Assembly: GCF_000013205.1 (NCBI RefSeq)
Contig: NC_007775.1
Span: forward strand, 1,732,501-1,796,500
DNA from: Synechococcus sp. JA-3-3Ab
Lineage (GTDB): Bacteria; Cyanobacteriota; Cyanobacteriia; Thermostichales; Thermostichaceae
Length of the DNA stretch: 64,000 bases
Direction: 5' to 3'
Program-made: the position numbers and the translations under genes
The notes under the pieces: model-generated
The model's input: only the letters and a program-made list of their open reading frames with translations
What the model was told of the DNA's origin: nothing
Databases searched by the model: none
Shown here: positions 28,190 to 35,239 of the stretch, one piece after another
Layout of the letters: every line of letters starts with the position of its first letter
Numbering within the stretch: position 1 is the stretch's first letter

Positions 28190-29663
28190 GGTTCACTCCA
28201 CTTAGCAGAATCCAGGCCAGCACCAACACCACGCTCAAGCCGCCCACCACTGCCTCTAGCCCTTCATCCAGACGCCATCCCTTCACAGGAATTCGCTCCC
28301 AAAACCAGCCCAGCGGGATCCCGAGGCCCAAGCTAAGGAACGCCTTGATGAGATTATCGACGTCATAGGCCGCTGGCAGCCAGAACCAGAGCAAGCCCCC
28401 GCCCCAAAGGACTAGGGCCACCTTGTCTGGCCAACCGGCTGCCGGGGTAGTGTCCCCGTTTGTTTGAGAAGGAAAAGCTCGCAGCACCCGCACGGCTATG
28501 CAGGTGGTGCCGACAGTAACCCCCACCAGCAGCCACTCGTGCCAGGGATCCAGAGCTGACAAGCTAAGGGCCTTGGCTGCATAGCCCAAAGTGCCGGGCA
28601 CCCCCGCCAGCGAGGCCGTCCCCAAGATCAGCAGCGACCAGCGCCAGCGATTGGTTATCGCAGCCCCGACAAACAACAAGGGCTTCGCCAGCCCATGGGC
28701 CAGGCCGTACAAACCCGCCCACTGGGGTGCAGCGATGACAAATCCCATCTGCGACACCGAGCTCCAGGCCAAAAGGCGCTGGGGCGTGCTGGCCATCAAA
28801 GCCAGAAGGATCCCAAAGACCGCCGCGCCTGCGCTGAAGTAGGGCAGCCCCTGCGCCAAGACGGGCGAGAACTCGCTGCAGCGCACAAGGGCCATGGCGC
28901 CTGCTTTTGTAGTAAAACCGCTGAGCACCGCCGCAATGACAGGATCGGCAGTGGCGTAGGTGAGGGGCAGCCACAGGCCGGCGACGAAGACTGCCCCCTT
29001 GGCCAGAAGGCCAACGGCAATCAAGGCAAGAGCCGTGGGGTCGGCCAGGGCCAAGCCGCTCATCGCCAGGGATCCGGTGCGCACATAGACCAGCATGGAT
29101 CCCACCAGGTAGAGGAGCATGGCCACATTGCTCATGAACAGGTAGCGCAGCCCCACCCAGAGCTGACGGTCGCGAGAGCGGTGCGGGGCGCTTTCCCCCA
29201 GGATCGGCTGGGACTCTGCTCGGCGACTGTAGGTGAGCAGCAAAAACACGCCGATGCTGAGCACCTCCAGGGCCACATAGACGCTGATCAGGTCAGCGCT
29301 GATGACGACGGCGTTGGCGCTGCCGTGGACGATCAGCAACTGCATGGCCAGAAAGCGGCTGCCCACAAAGCGCCGATCCAAATACAGGGCCACCCCAAGG
29401 GTGACCAGGCCATGGGCCAGGAGCATGGCCGCGGCGTTGCCATCGATCCGCAACGTCACCCCGAAGTGATCCAGCAACTGGAGCTCCAACGGCGCAGCAG
29501 TTGCCCCTGGCAGGCCTCCCTGCTGCACTGCGTAGGCTATCGTCAGTCCAGCCATGATGACCAGGCTGGGACGGGTCAAAGCCGGCAGCAAGTAGGTGGC
29601 AAAGGCCAGCCAAAAGGGCAGTGCCACCCAGACCAACGTCAGTTCGGTCGTCAGCTCAGTCAT
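28173..29663 (-). CDS. mnhD: Mrp/Mnh antiporter subunit D (proton-translocating, NuoN/NuoM-like)
   Basis: The 496-residue membrane subunit, related to complex I antiporter-like subunits. It has about 14 hydrophobic segments. Family landmarks are LISVYVALEVLSIGVFLLLTYSR near residue 125 (membrane Glu) and VAGLWLPLTYATADPVIAAVLSGFTTKAGAMALVR near residue 230, which carries the Lys typical of this superfamily. This is the only large antiporter-like subunit in the cluster; no full-length ND5-type MrpA is present. Confidence 0.92.
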   Translation of the reverse strand: MTELTTELTLVWVALPFWLAFATYLLPALTRPSLVIMAGLTIAYAVQQGGLPGATAAPLELQLLDHFGVTLRIDGNAAAMLLAHGLVTLGVALYLDRRFVGSRFLAMQLLIVHGSANAVVISADLISVYVALEVLSIGVFLLLTYSRRAESQPILGESAPHRSRDRQLWVGLRYLFMSNVAMLLYLVGSMLVYVRTGSLAMSGLALADPTALALIAVGLLAKGAVFVAGLWLPLTYATADPVIAAVLSGFTTKAGAMALVRCSEFSPVLAQGLPYFSAGAAVFGILLALMASTPQRLLAWSSVSQMGFVIAAPQWAGLYGLAHGLAKPLLFVGAAITNRWRWSLLILGTASLAGVPGTLGYAAKALSLSALDPWHEWLLVGVTVGTTCIAVRVLRAFPSQTNGDTTPAAGWPDKVALVLWGGGLLWFWLPAAYDVDNLIKAFLSLGLGIPLGWFWERIPVKGWRLDEGLEAVVGGLSVVLVLAWILLSGVNHVALP

Positions 29664-29994
29664 CAGCTACCGCCTGCTCAATACTCTCCACTTCCAAGGT
29701 GGGATGATCGCGGGACAGCTTCATCACCCCCACCAACATCAGGGCTTGTACCGACAGGCCGATGACGATGGCCGTGAGGATGATTCCTTGCGGAACCGGG
29801 TCGGCATAGTCCACCTGGCGCCAGGGCTTGTAGATGGGAGTGAACACGCCGGTGCGGGCGGCCCAAATGACAAAAAAGGCGATGACCCCGGTGCTCATCA
29901 CATCCATGGCCAAGATTTTCATGATCAGATTGCGCTTGACCACCACTCCCCAAAAGCCCAGCAGGATCGTAAGGATAATTGCAGCGTGTGCCAT
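29656..29994 (-). CDS. mnhC: Mrp/Mnh antiporter subunit C (NuoK-like)
   Basis: A 112-residue protein with three membrane spans, starting at ATG 29994 (MAHAAIILTILLGF). The landmarks are KRNLIMKILAMDVMSTGVIAFFV near residue 20 and DPVPQGIILTAIVIGLSVQALML near residue 65, the NuoK/MnhC pattern. First gene of the minus-strand order C-D-E-F-G-DUF4040-B. It overlaps mnhD by 8 bp. Confidence 0.9.
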   Translation of the reverse strand: MAHAAIILTILLGFWGVVVKRNLIMKILAMDVMSTGVIAFFVIWAARTGVFTPIYKPWRQVDYADPVPQGIILTAIVIGLSVQALMLVGVMKLSRDHPTLEVESIEQAVADD

Positions 29995-30077
29995 GGGTAC
30001 CTTGCCGTTTGAGCCTCGATGGTGATTTTCCATTCAGCTAGAAGCCGCAGGAGCCCTGCTCCGTACCCCCCTATATC

Positions 30078-30095
30078 CCCCCCGTATACGGGGGG
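30078..30095. repeat. GC-rich palindromic repeat, copy 1
   Basis: CCCCCCGTATACGGGGGG is a perfect 18-bp palindrome, extended on both sides by further runs of C and G (CCCCCCTATAT on the left and ACTGGGGGG on the right). A second copy with the same core and similar arms lies at 31197-31214, so the pair brackets the tnpB remnant. Confidence 0.8.
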
Positions 30096-30163
30096 ACTGG
30101 GGGGCCGGGGGCCGGGCCGGTCAGTGACGGGAGAAATGCGGTCTGTTGATGTACCATCACAGC

Positions 30164-31194
30164 ATGACTCAAGTCCTGACCATCTCCTGCAAGCTCAAGG
30201 TATCTAATTCCCAAGCCGCCAAGCTGGATGCGACTCTGGACGCCTTTGTGCAGGCCTTGAACTGGGTCAACCAAAACACGCCGGAGAAGATCCTCAACGC
30301 CCTTAAGCTCCAATCTCTGGGTTACCGCGACATCCGTGCCCGCTTTGGCCTATCCAGCAACCTGGCACAACAGGTATGCAGATGGGTGGTATCTGCCCGC
30401 AAGACTGCCAGCCAGAAAAAACCGTCCGGTCAAAGCCTTCAAGGCGGGCTTCGTGACCTACGCTGCCCGCATCTTCTCCTTCCGAGCGAAAGACTGGACA
30501 GTATCGCTCACCACCGTTGAGGGGCGGGAACGGTTGGAGCTGTCCATCGGCAACTATCAACGAGGGATGCTGGCCGGCACCAATCCCCAATCGGCCACGG
30601 TGGTCAAACGCAAAGAGGGTTCTTACTCCATCCAGATTTGTGTGGAGCATGACCTGCCGGAGCCGCAAAACACCGCCAAGGTCATGGGGGTGGACTTGGG
30701 TAGAAAAGACATTGCACACACCTCAGAGGGGGATAACTGGCATGGACAGCCGTTGAACCAGGTCAGAGACCACTACTTCTGGTTGAGAGCGATCCTCCAA
30801 CAAAAAGCCAGTCAGGGCAGACGCAGTTCACGGCGGAGATGTCGGGAACTGCTGCAACGGCTGTCTGGTCAGGAGAGACGCTTGCAAACCTGGGTCAATC
30901 CCTGCATCTCCAAGGCTATTGTTTCCAGGGCAAAGGCGACCGATAGCACGATTGCCTGGGCAGACCTCACTGGAATCAGAGAGCGTGTCAACTCACAGCC
31001 GCGCAACAAAACCGAGCGTCGGCGGTCCAATAGTTGGGCGTTCTATCAACTGAGGCAGTTTGTGTACTACAAGGCGCTGCGGGCTGGGGTGAAGGTTGTG
31101 GTGGGACGCAGACTACAACGGAGCGTTAGCATCAGCGAAGCGTAGCGCCTATGTCATTGCACTTTTGGGGGCTGCTGTAAACCAGCCGCCCTAC
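30164..31194 (+). pseudogene. Decayed TnpB (IS200/IS605 OrfB-type) gene
   Basis: TnpB is the RNA-guided nuclease of IS200/IS605 elements. Here it is broken. Reading starts MTQVLTISCKLKVS and continues to NLAQQVCRWVVSARKTASQKK. It then shifts by one base at a run of six A (30416-30421) into KNRPVKAFKAGFVTYAARIF. RuvC-I is VMGVDLGRKDIAHTS. The RuvC-II motif reads IAWADLTGIRER, with Ala where Glu is expected. Near 31104 the frame changes again to DADYNGALASAKRSAYVIALLG, skipping the whole zinc-finger stretch. No tnpA is adjacent. Function is lost unless another copy supplies it. Confidence 0.85.
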
Positions 31195-31196
31195 AT

Positions 31197-31214
31197 CCCC
31201 CCGTATACGGGGGG
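31197..31214. repeat. GC-rich palindromic repeat, copy 2
   Basis: The same CCCCCCGTATACGGGGGG core as at 30078-30095, preceded by CCCTACAT and followed by AAGGGGGG. It lies directly after the tnpB remnant. Confidence 0.8.
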
Positions 31215-31239
31215 AAGGGGGGCGGTCGGAGTCGGGTAG

Positions 31240-31565
31240 TTTACTATCCAACTTCCGCAGCCGCAGCAGCCAGATGGCGACATCTCGTCCGAGGGATCCG
31301 CCCAGACGCAGCCGGGATCCCCAGGGCTGAGGCTCGAGGTCGCTGAAAATAAGCTGGAAACACACTGGGCCGTTTCCGGTCTTCGCCCCGCTTCCCTAAG
31401 CCCCCTCTGGATATGGAGAGAGCTCTTGTACGCTGCCTTGGGATGGAATAGCTTCATGGAGTTGGCGTAATGGCCGTCAATTTGCATTAGGACTATATTG
31501 CAGTCGGCTATCATGAAGCCAAAACTGTTCTTGTCGGATGGATTAGTCTCGTTCGACGATCTGCA
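31240..31565. other. Intergenic region upstream of the MarR-type regulator
   Basis: About 325 bp between the tnpB remnant and the regulator gene. No gene was recognised. It should hold the regulator's promoter, possibly autoregulated as is common in the MarR family. Confidence 0.35.
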
Positions 31566-32090
31566 GTGATGCCCAGTTCTGCTGAGTCTCTGTCCTCTCC
31601 GCTTCCCCAAGGCGAGGCCCTCAAGCCCTCGGTGGTGGCGGCGCGGGAGCCTTTTTTGGGGCTGCTGAGGGATCTGGCACGGGCTTACCAAGCCTTTGAA
31701 AATTACGCCGGCGCTCACATTCGGCAGATGGGGCTGACTGCCCCCCAATTTGACGTGTTGGTAACCCTCGGCAACACCCCCGGCCTGACGATGAATGTCC
31801 TGGCCCAGAAGACACTGGTTACCAAGGGGACGCTGACCGGGATCGTGGATCGCCTGGAGCAGAAGGGGTTGGTGCGCCGCGAGGTACCCCCAGAAAACCG
31901 CCGCTGCTTCAAGATCGTGCTTACCGAAGAGGGGGAAAAACTGTTTGAGCAGGTTTTCCCGGCCCATGTGGCCTACCTAAAGGAGCGCTTTCAGAAGTTG
32001 GATCCAGAAGAGATGGCCCAGATCCAGGCTTGCCTGAAAAAGCTGCAGTCTATTTTCCATCTCCCTCGGGGGCAGACCCAGGATTGTTGA
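31566..32090 (+). CDS. MarR family transcriptional regulator
   Basis: A 174-residue protein with a 40-residue N-terminal extension and then a MarR winged helix. YAGAHIRQMGLTAPQFDVLVTLGNTPGLTMNVLAQKTLVTKGTLTGIVDRLEQKGLVRREVPPENRRCFKIVLTEEG contains the helix-turn-helix (TMNVLAQKTLVTKGTLTGIV) and the wing with a DR-like turn (PENRR). It ends in a dimerisation helix. The start is GTG 31566 or the ATG immediately after it. Its target is not evident; the closest gene downstream is convergent. Confidence 0.88.
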   Translation: MMPSSAESLSSPLPQGEALKPSVVAAREPFLGLLRDLARAYQAFENYAGAHIRQMGLTAPQFDVLVTLGNTPGLTMNVLAQKTLVTKGTLTGIVDRLEQKGLVRREVPPENRRCFKIVLTEEGEKLFEQVFPAHVAYLKERFQKLDPEEMAQIQACLKKLQSIFHLPRGQTQDC

Positions 32091-32099
32091 GGAGGCCTC

Positions 32100-32375
32100 T
32101 TACCCCAAGACCCAGAGCATCAAGACGACGCCCAGGGTAACGGCGGCAAAGAGGGCGTAGCTAATCCGGCGCAGCGGCTGCAGTTGCATGGCATGTAGAT
32201 CCTTAAGCCAGCCCAGCCCCAGCGATTCCACAAAGCGATCCAGCACGGCCTGCATGGGGTAGGCGTAAACGGATCCCTGTTCTTTGAAGTTCACCAGCAG
32301 GACCAGCAGCGTGGCGTAGCCCCAGAGGAGGCCCCAGAGCACAGCACTCAACCCGATCAAGATGGGCTCAAGCAT
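32100..32375 (-). CDS. Small two-span membrane protein of unknown function
   Basis: A 91-residue protein starting MLEPILIGLSAVLWGLLWGYATLLVLLV and ending with a second hydrophobic segment, ISYALFAAVTLGVVLMLWVLG. Between the two lies VLDRFVESLGLGWLKDLHAMQLQPL. I do not recognise the family. ATG 32375 is chosen because upstream residues are unlike a signal or domain. It is convergent with the MarR gene, 9 bp apart. Confidence 0.6.
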   Translation of the reverse strand: MLEPILIGLSAVLWGLLWGYATLLVLLVNFKEQGSVYAYPMQAVLDRFVESLGLGWLKDLHAMQLQPLRRISYALFAAVTLGVVLMLWVLG

Positions 32376-32642
32376 CGAGCTTCCTTGGCCTTCGGTAGGC
32401 GTGACCCCCGCTTCCTCAGTGTGACGAAGTTTTGCAAGATGGAAGGGTTGGATCCCATTTTCAGGCTCTTTTCTGCTTGAAGCCACATCCAGGCCTGCTT
32501 TTTAGGACAGGGGAAGGAGGGTTGTCCAACGCAAAAGATGGCAGACTAGGGTTACCTGCCCCACCTCTTCTGGACGAGTCCCTATGAGCTCTCGCTACCT
32601 GCTGCTCCCCGCCGAGCCCAAATCGGTCGGTATTGCCTATCT

Positions 32643-32945
32643 GATACATTTACACTGAACACTGCTGAACATCACTGTTCAACTATGCAGCGATAGCATT
32701 CTGCTTGTTTCCATTCGCGTTAGCGGGACGGAGTCCAAACAGAATGGCGGTATCCCGCAAAGCTTTGAGTAGAATACCCAAAGCGCAGTTTCCGTGTCGT
32801 CTTACTACCAATTTTCTGCTTTGCTTTGGCTACCATGTTGGCAGACTCGAAAGTAAACAGAAAGATCAACTGGTAGTAATCCGTACTGAACATATTATAC
32901 ATTATTTTCAGTATAGTTGAGCTTATTATTGACTAGAGTCATGCT
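32643..32945 (-). mobile_element. 303-bp non-autonomous derivative of the IS607-type element
   Basis: On the minus strand this begins CATGACTCTAGTCAAT and ends AAATGTATCAG, the same two ends as the full element at 46330-48139. It lacks the recombinase and keeps the left ~65 bp, a ~90-bp piece of tnpB (matching about 47677-47765) and the last ~130 bp of the element. An AG dinucleotide borders both sides and is shared with the target, so the ends can equally be set 2 bp further along. It sits inside the TM2 gene. Confidence 0.9.
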
Positions 32946-33414
32946 CCTCTGGGCGCTGGGCATATTCGGCATCTGCGGTGTCCATCGCCTCTACTTGGGC
33001 AAGACTGTGACGGGCCTTCTCTGGCTTTTGACCTTTGGGCTCTTGGGCTTTGGCCAGTTGATCGACCTGTTTCTGATCCCAGGCATGGTGGACGACCACA
33101 ACTTCAAGCTGGCCGTCTTGCAGGGGATCCGCCCCTCTCCGGCTCCCGCCAAGGGGGTCTCGGCGCCGCCTCAGCCTTTGAAGGGTCAGGCTTTGATGCG
33201 GGAGATCCTGCGGCTGGCGCAGCAGCGGCAGGGGATCCTCACCCTCTCGGAGATCGCCATCGAACTGCCTGCTGATTTTGACGAGATTGAAAAGGCGCTG
33301 CGAGAGCTGAGCCGCCGGGGCATCGCCTCCCCCGAGAACAACCTAACCACCGGCGCCGTGGAGTACCACTTCCCTCACCTGTTGCGCTCCCCTGGCGACC
33401 GACGCTCCCTCTGA
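32941..33414 (+). CDS. TM2-domain protein, 5'-truncated and restarted at the element end
   Basis: The 157-residue frame starts with an ATG contributed by the terminal bases of the mobile remnant (GTCATG followed by CTCCTCTGG). The product is [20 protein letters not shown] and onward, replacing the first 19 residues by one Met. Both membrane spans of the TM2 domain and the C-terminal helix-turn-helix-like part are kept. There is no good ribosome-binding site before the ATG, so expression is uncertain. Confidence 0.6.
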   Translation: MLLWALGIFGICGVHRLYLGKTVTGLLWLLTFGLLGFGQLIDLFLIPGMVDDHNFKLAVLQGIRPSPAPAKGVSAPPQPLKGQALMREILRLAQQRQGILTLSEIAIELPADFDEIEKALRELSRRGIASPENNLTTGAVEYHFPHLLRSPGDRRSL

Positions 33415-33421
33415 CAACGTC

Positions 33422-34204
33422 CTACTGGGATCCCAGGATGCCGCGCTGTTTGGCTAGCTGCATCGCCCGGCGAAAGGCCAGCAGCCCCAAGGCGAAGTAG
33501 AACACGCCGCTGGCCAGAGCCATGAGCAGCCGCAAGGGATCCAAACCCGCCTCCCGCACCATCACATCTCGCAGCAAGCCGGCCCCCGCCGTCATGGGCA
33601 GCATCTGTCCCAGCCACTTCAGGGATCCCGACCACTCCTCCGTGGGGGTAGCCAGGAGAAAGAGGAGGCCAAACTGGCTCAGGATCAGCAGCTGTTGAAT
33701 GCGCTTCCAGATTAAGGCGGCGGATCCCAGCAAAAACGAGAAGCCATAGGCCCCCAGCACCACGCTCGCCAACGGCAACAACAGGGTGGGGGGAAAGTGC
33801 AGCCGGCTGCCGGTAAGCAACAGGATGATCCCCAAGATAACGACAACGGTTGAAAAGCGCAGCACCAAGCTGGCGCAGGCCCGCGCCAAAAACAGGGTGG
33901 CCGCCGAAAAGGGCGAGAGCAACACCTGCTCCAAGGTGCCTGTCTGGGCTTCCACCTGCAGGTTGAGGGCAATGTCGTTGACCACAAAAATGACCAGCGT
34001 CCAGAGCACATAGCCAATCACCACCGCATCCAGCCGTTGTCCAAACTGCGAGGCCGGCCCCGCCACATACTGAGCGCCGGCAAAGAGGGCATAGAAGAAA
34101 AAAGTGGTGATCAGGATCCCGCCCAGGGCTTCTGCCGGATAGCGGATGTACTGGATCCAGGCCCGCTTCAGCTCGGCCCAAAATAGGTACAGCAGTGGCC
34201 TCAT
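33422..34204 (-). CDS. ABC-2 type transporter permease
   Basis: A 260-residue membrane protein with six hydrophobic segments. AELKRAWIQYIRYPAEAL at the start and LEQVLLSPFSAATLFLARACASL near residue 90 fit the ABC-2 exporter permease family. The upstream ATPase gene overlaps it by 4 bp (34201-34204), so the two probably form one exporter. The substrate is unknown; related systems move drugs, polysaccharide or lipids. Confidence 0.85.
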   Translation of the reverse strand: MRPLLYLFWAELKRAWIQYIRYPAEALGGILITTFFFYALFAGAQYVAGPASQFGQRLDAVVIGYVLWTLVIFVVNDIALNLQVEAQTGTLEQVLLSPFSAATLFLARACASLVLRFSTVVVILGIILLLTGSRLHFPPTLLLPLASVVLGAYGFSFLLGSAALIWKRIQQLLILSQFGLLFLLATPTEEWSGSLKWLGQMLPMTAGAGLLRDVMVREAGLDPLRLLMALASGVFYFALGLLAFRRAMQLAKQRGILGSQ

Positions 34205-35136
34205 CCCTGCTCCCTTCTCCTTTTCAACAGCTTGAGGAAAATGTGGGTGAGATCCGCTTCCTCGCGCTTGATCCTGAGCAAGGGCAAGGGCTTGAGGATC
34301 TCCAGCACCTGATACAAAGTCTCCGAGGAGCCGCTGAAGCGCAGCTGATGGGATCCCAGGATCTCCACCCCTTGCTGGGCCAGGCGTTCCGCCCGGCTGG
34401 GATCCAGCTTCTGCTCCAACTCAATCCGGTAAGAGCCGGCGGCGCCGGCAAACTGCCGGATCATCTCCTGCGTGGGAGCTTGGGCAATAATTATCCCCCG
34501 CTCGATCACAGCCACTTGGTCTGAGAGCGCCTCGGCTATATCCAGTTGGTGGGTGGTGAGGAGAATGGCCCGACCTGAAGCGGCAATTTGGCGGATCAAG
34601 GATTTCACCGCTTGGGCGGCTTCTACATCCAACCCCAAGGTAGGCTCATCCAGCAACAGCAGAGCCGGCTGGTGCAGAAGGGCAACAGCAATGGCCACCT
34701 TCTGCTGCATACCCCGCGAAAGGGTTTGCACGGCAACATCCCGCTTCTCCCCCAGGCCAAAGGTCTCCAGCAGCTCTGCCCCCCGTTGGCGAGCCGTTCT
34801 GGGGGATAACCCCCGCAGCACGCCAAAGTACTCCAGGTTTTGCAAGGGGGTAAGCCGCCAGTAGAGGTTGCGATTGCCTTCCAGCACCGCTCCCACCTGG
34901 GCCAGCGCACCCGGATCGGCGTGGGGATCCCGCCCCAGGATGCGCACGCTGCCGGCATCGGGCTGGATCAGCCCGGCGATCATCTTGATGGTGGTGGTCT
35001 TGCCGGCCCCGTTGGGCCCCAGAAAAGCCAGGATCTCCCCTGCCGCAATCGCCAGGGAGACATCCACCACTGCCCGAACCTCCTTGCCCCCCTGCCGGTA
35101 GGTTTTCTGAAGGTGGTGGGCTTCTAGAACCTTCAT
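34201..35136 (-). CDS. ABC transporter ATP-binding protein
   Basis: A 311-residue ATPase of the ABC-2 exporter type, starting MKVLEAHHLQKTYRQGGKEV. Walker A is FLGPNGAGKTTTIKM near residue 40, the signature LSRGMQQKVAIAVALLH near residue 138 (LSRGM in place of LSGGQ, common in this subgroup) and Walker B LLLLDEPTLGLDVEA follows. The C-terminal 80 residues form the extra domain typical of DrrA-like proteins. It is coupled to the permease. A start 57 bp further upstream is rejected because the added residues are unlike the family. Confidence 0.9.
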   Translation of the reverse strand: MKVLEAHHLQKTYRQGGKEVRAVVDVSLAIAAGEILAFLGPNGAGKTTTIKMIAGLIQPDAGSVRILGRDPHADPGALAQVGAVLEGNRNLYWRLTPLQNLEYFGVLRGLSPRTARQRGAELLETFGLGEKRDVAVQTLSRGMQQKVAIAVALLHQPALLLLDEPTLGLDVEAAQAVKSLIRQIAASGRAILLTTHQLDIAEALSDQVAVIERGIIIAQAPTQEMIRQFAGAAGSYRIELEQKLDPSRAERLAQQGVEILGSHQLRFSGSSETLYQVLEILKPLPLLRIKREEADLTHIFLKLLKRRREQG

Positions 35137-35239
35137 GGGGCAAACACGAGGCAAAAGGGAGTGCAAAAGTTCCACCCGAGAAGGGCCGGCCATCCATCCC
35201 AGTTTCTCACGGCAGAGCCCAGCCCCCCCGCAGCCAGGA

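Larger units (their letters stand above)
32584..33414 (+). pseudogene. TM2-domain protein gene interrupted by a 303-bp mobile remnant
   Basis: Removing the insertion joins TAT at 32640 to CTC at 32944 and restores one frame: MSSRYLLLPAEPKSVGIAY followed by [20 protein letters not shown]. That is a complete TM2 domain (two membrane spans linked by the GxHRFYLG-type motif) in a protein of 175 residues, with a C-terminal winged-helix-like segment ([21 protein letters not shown]). The exact in-frame rejoining is strong evidence that this was one gene. The 3' part may still be expressed from the ATG at 32941. Confidence 0.88.

Noticed and set aside
32720-32902. Small open frame on the minus strand in the TM2 region
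   Set aside because: It is made of fused tnpB fragments inside the 303-bp mini-element, with no RuvC motif set or recombinase.
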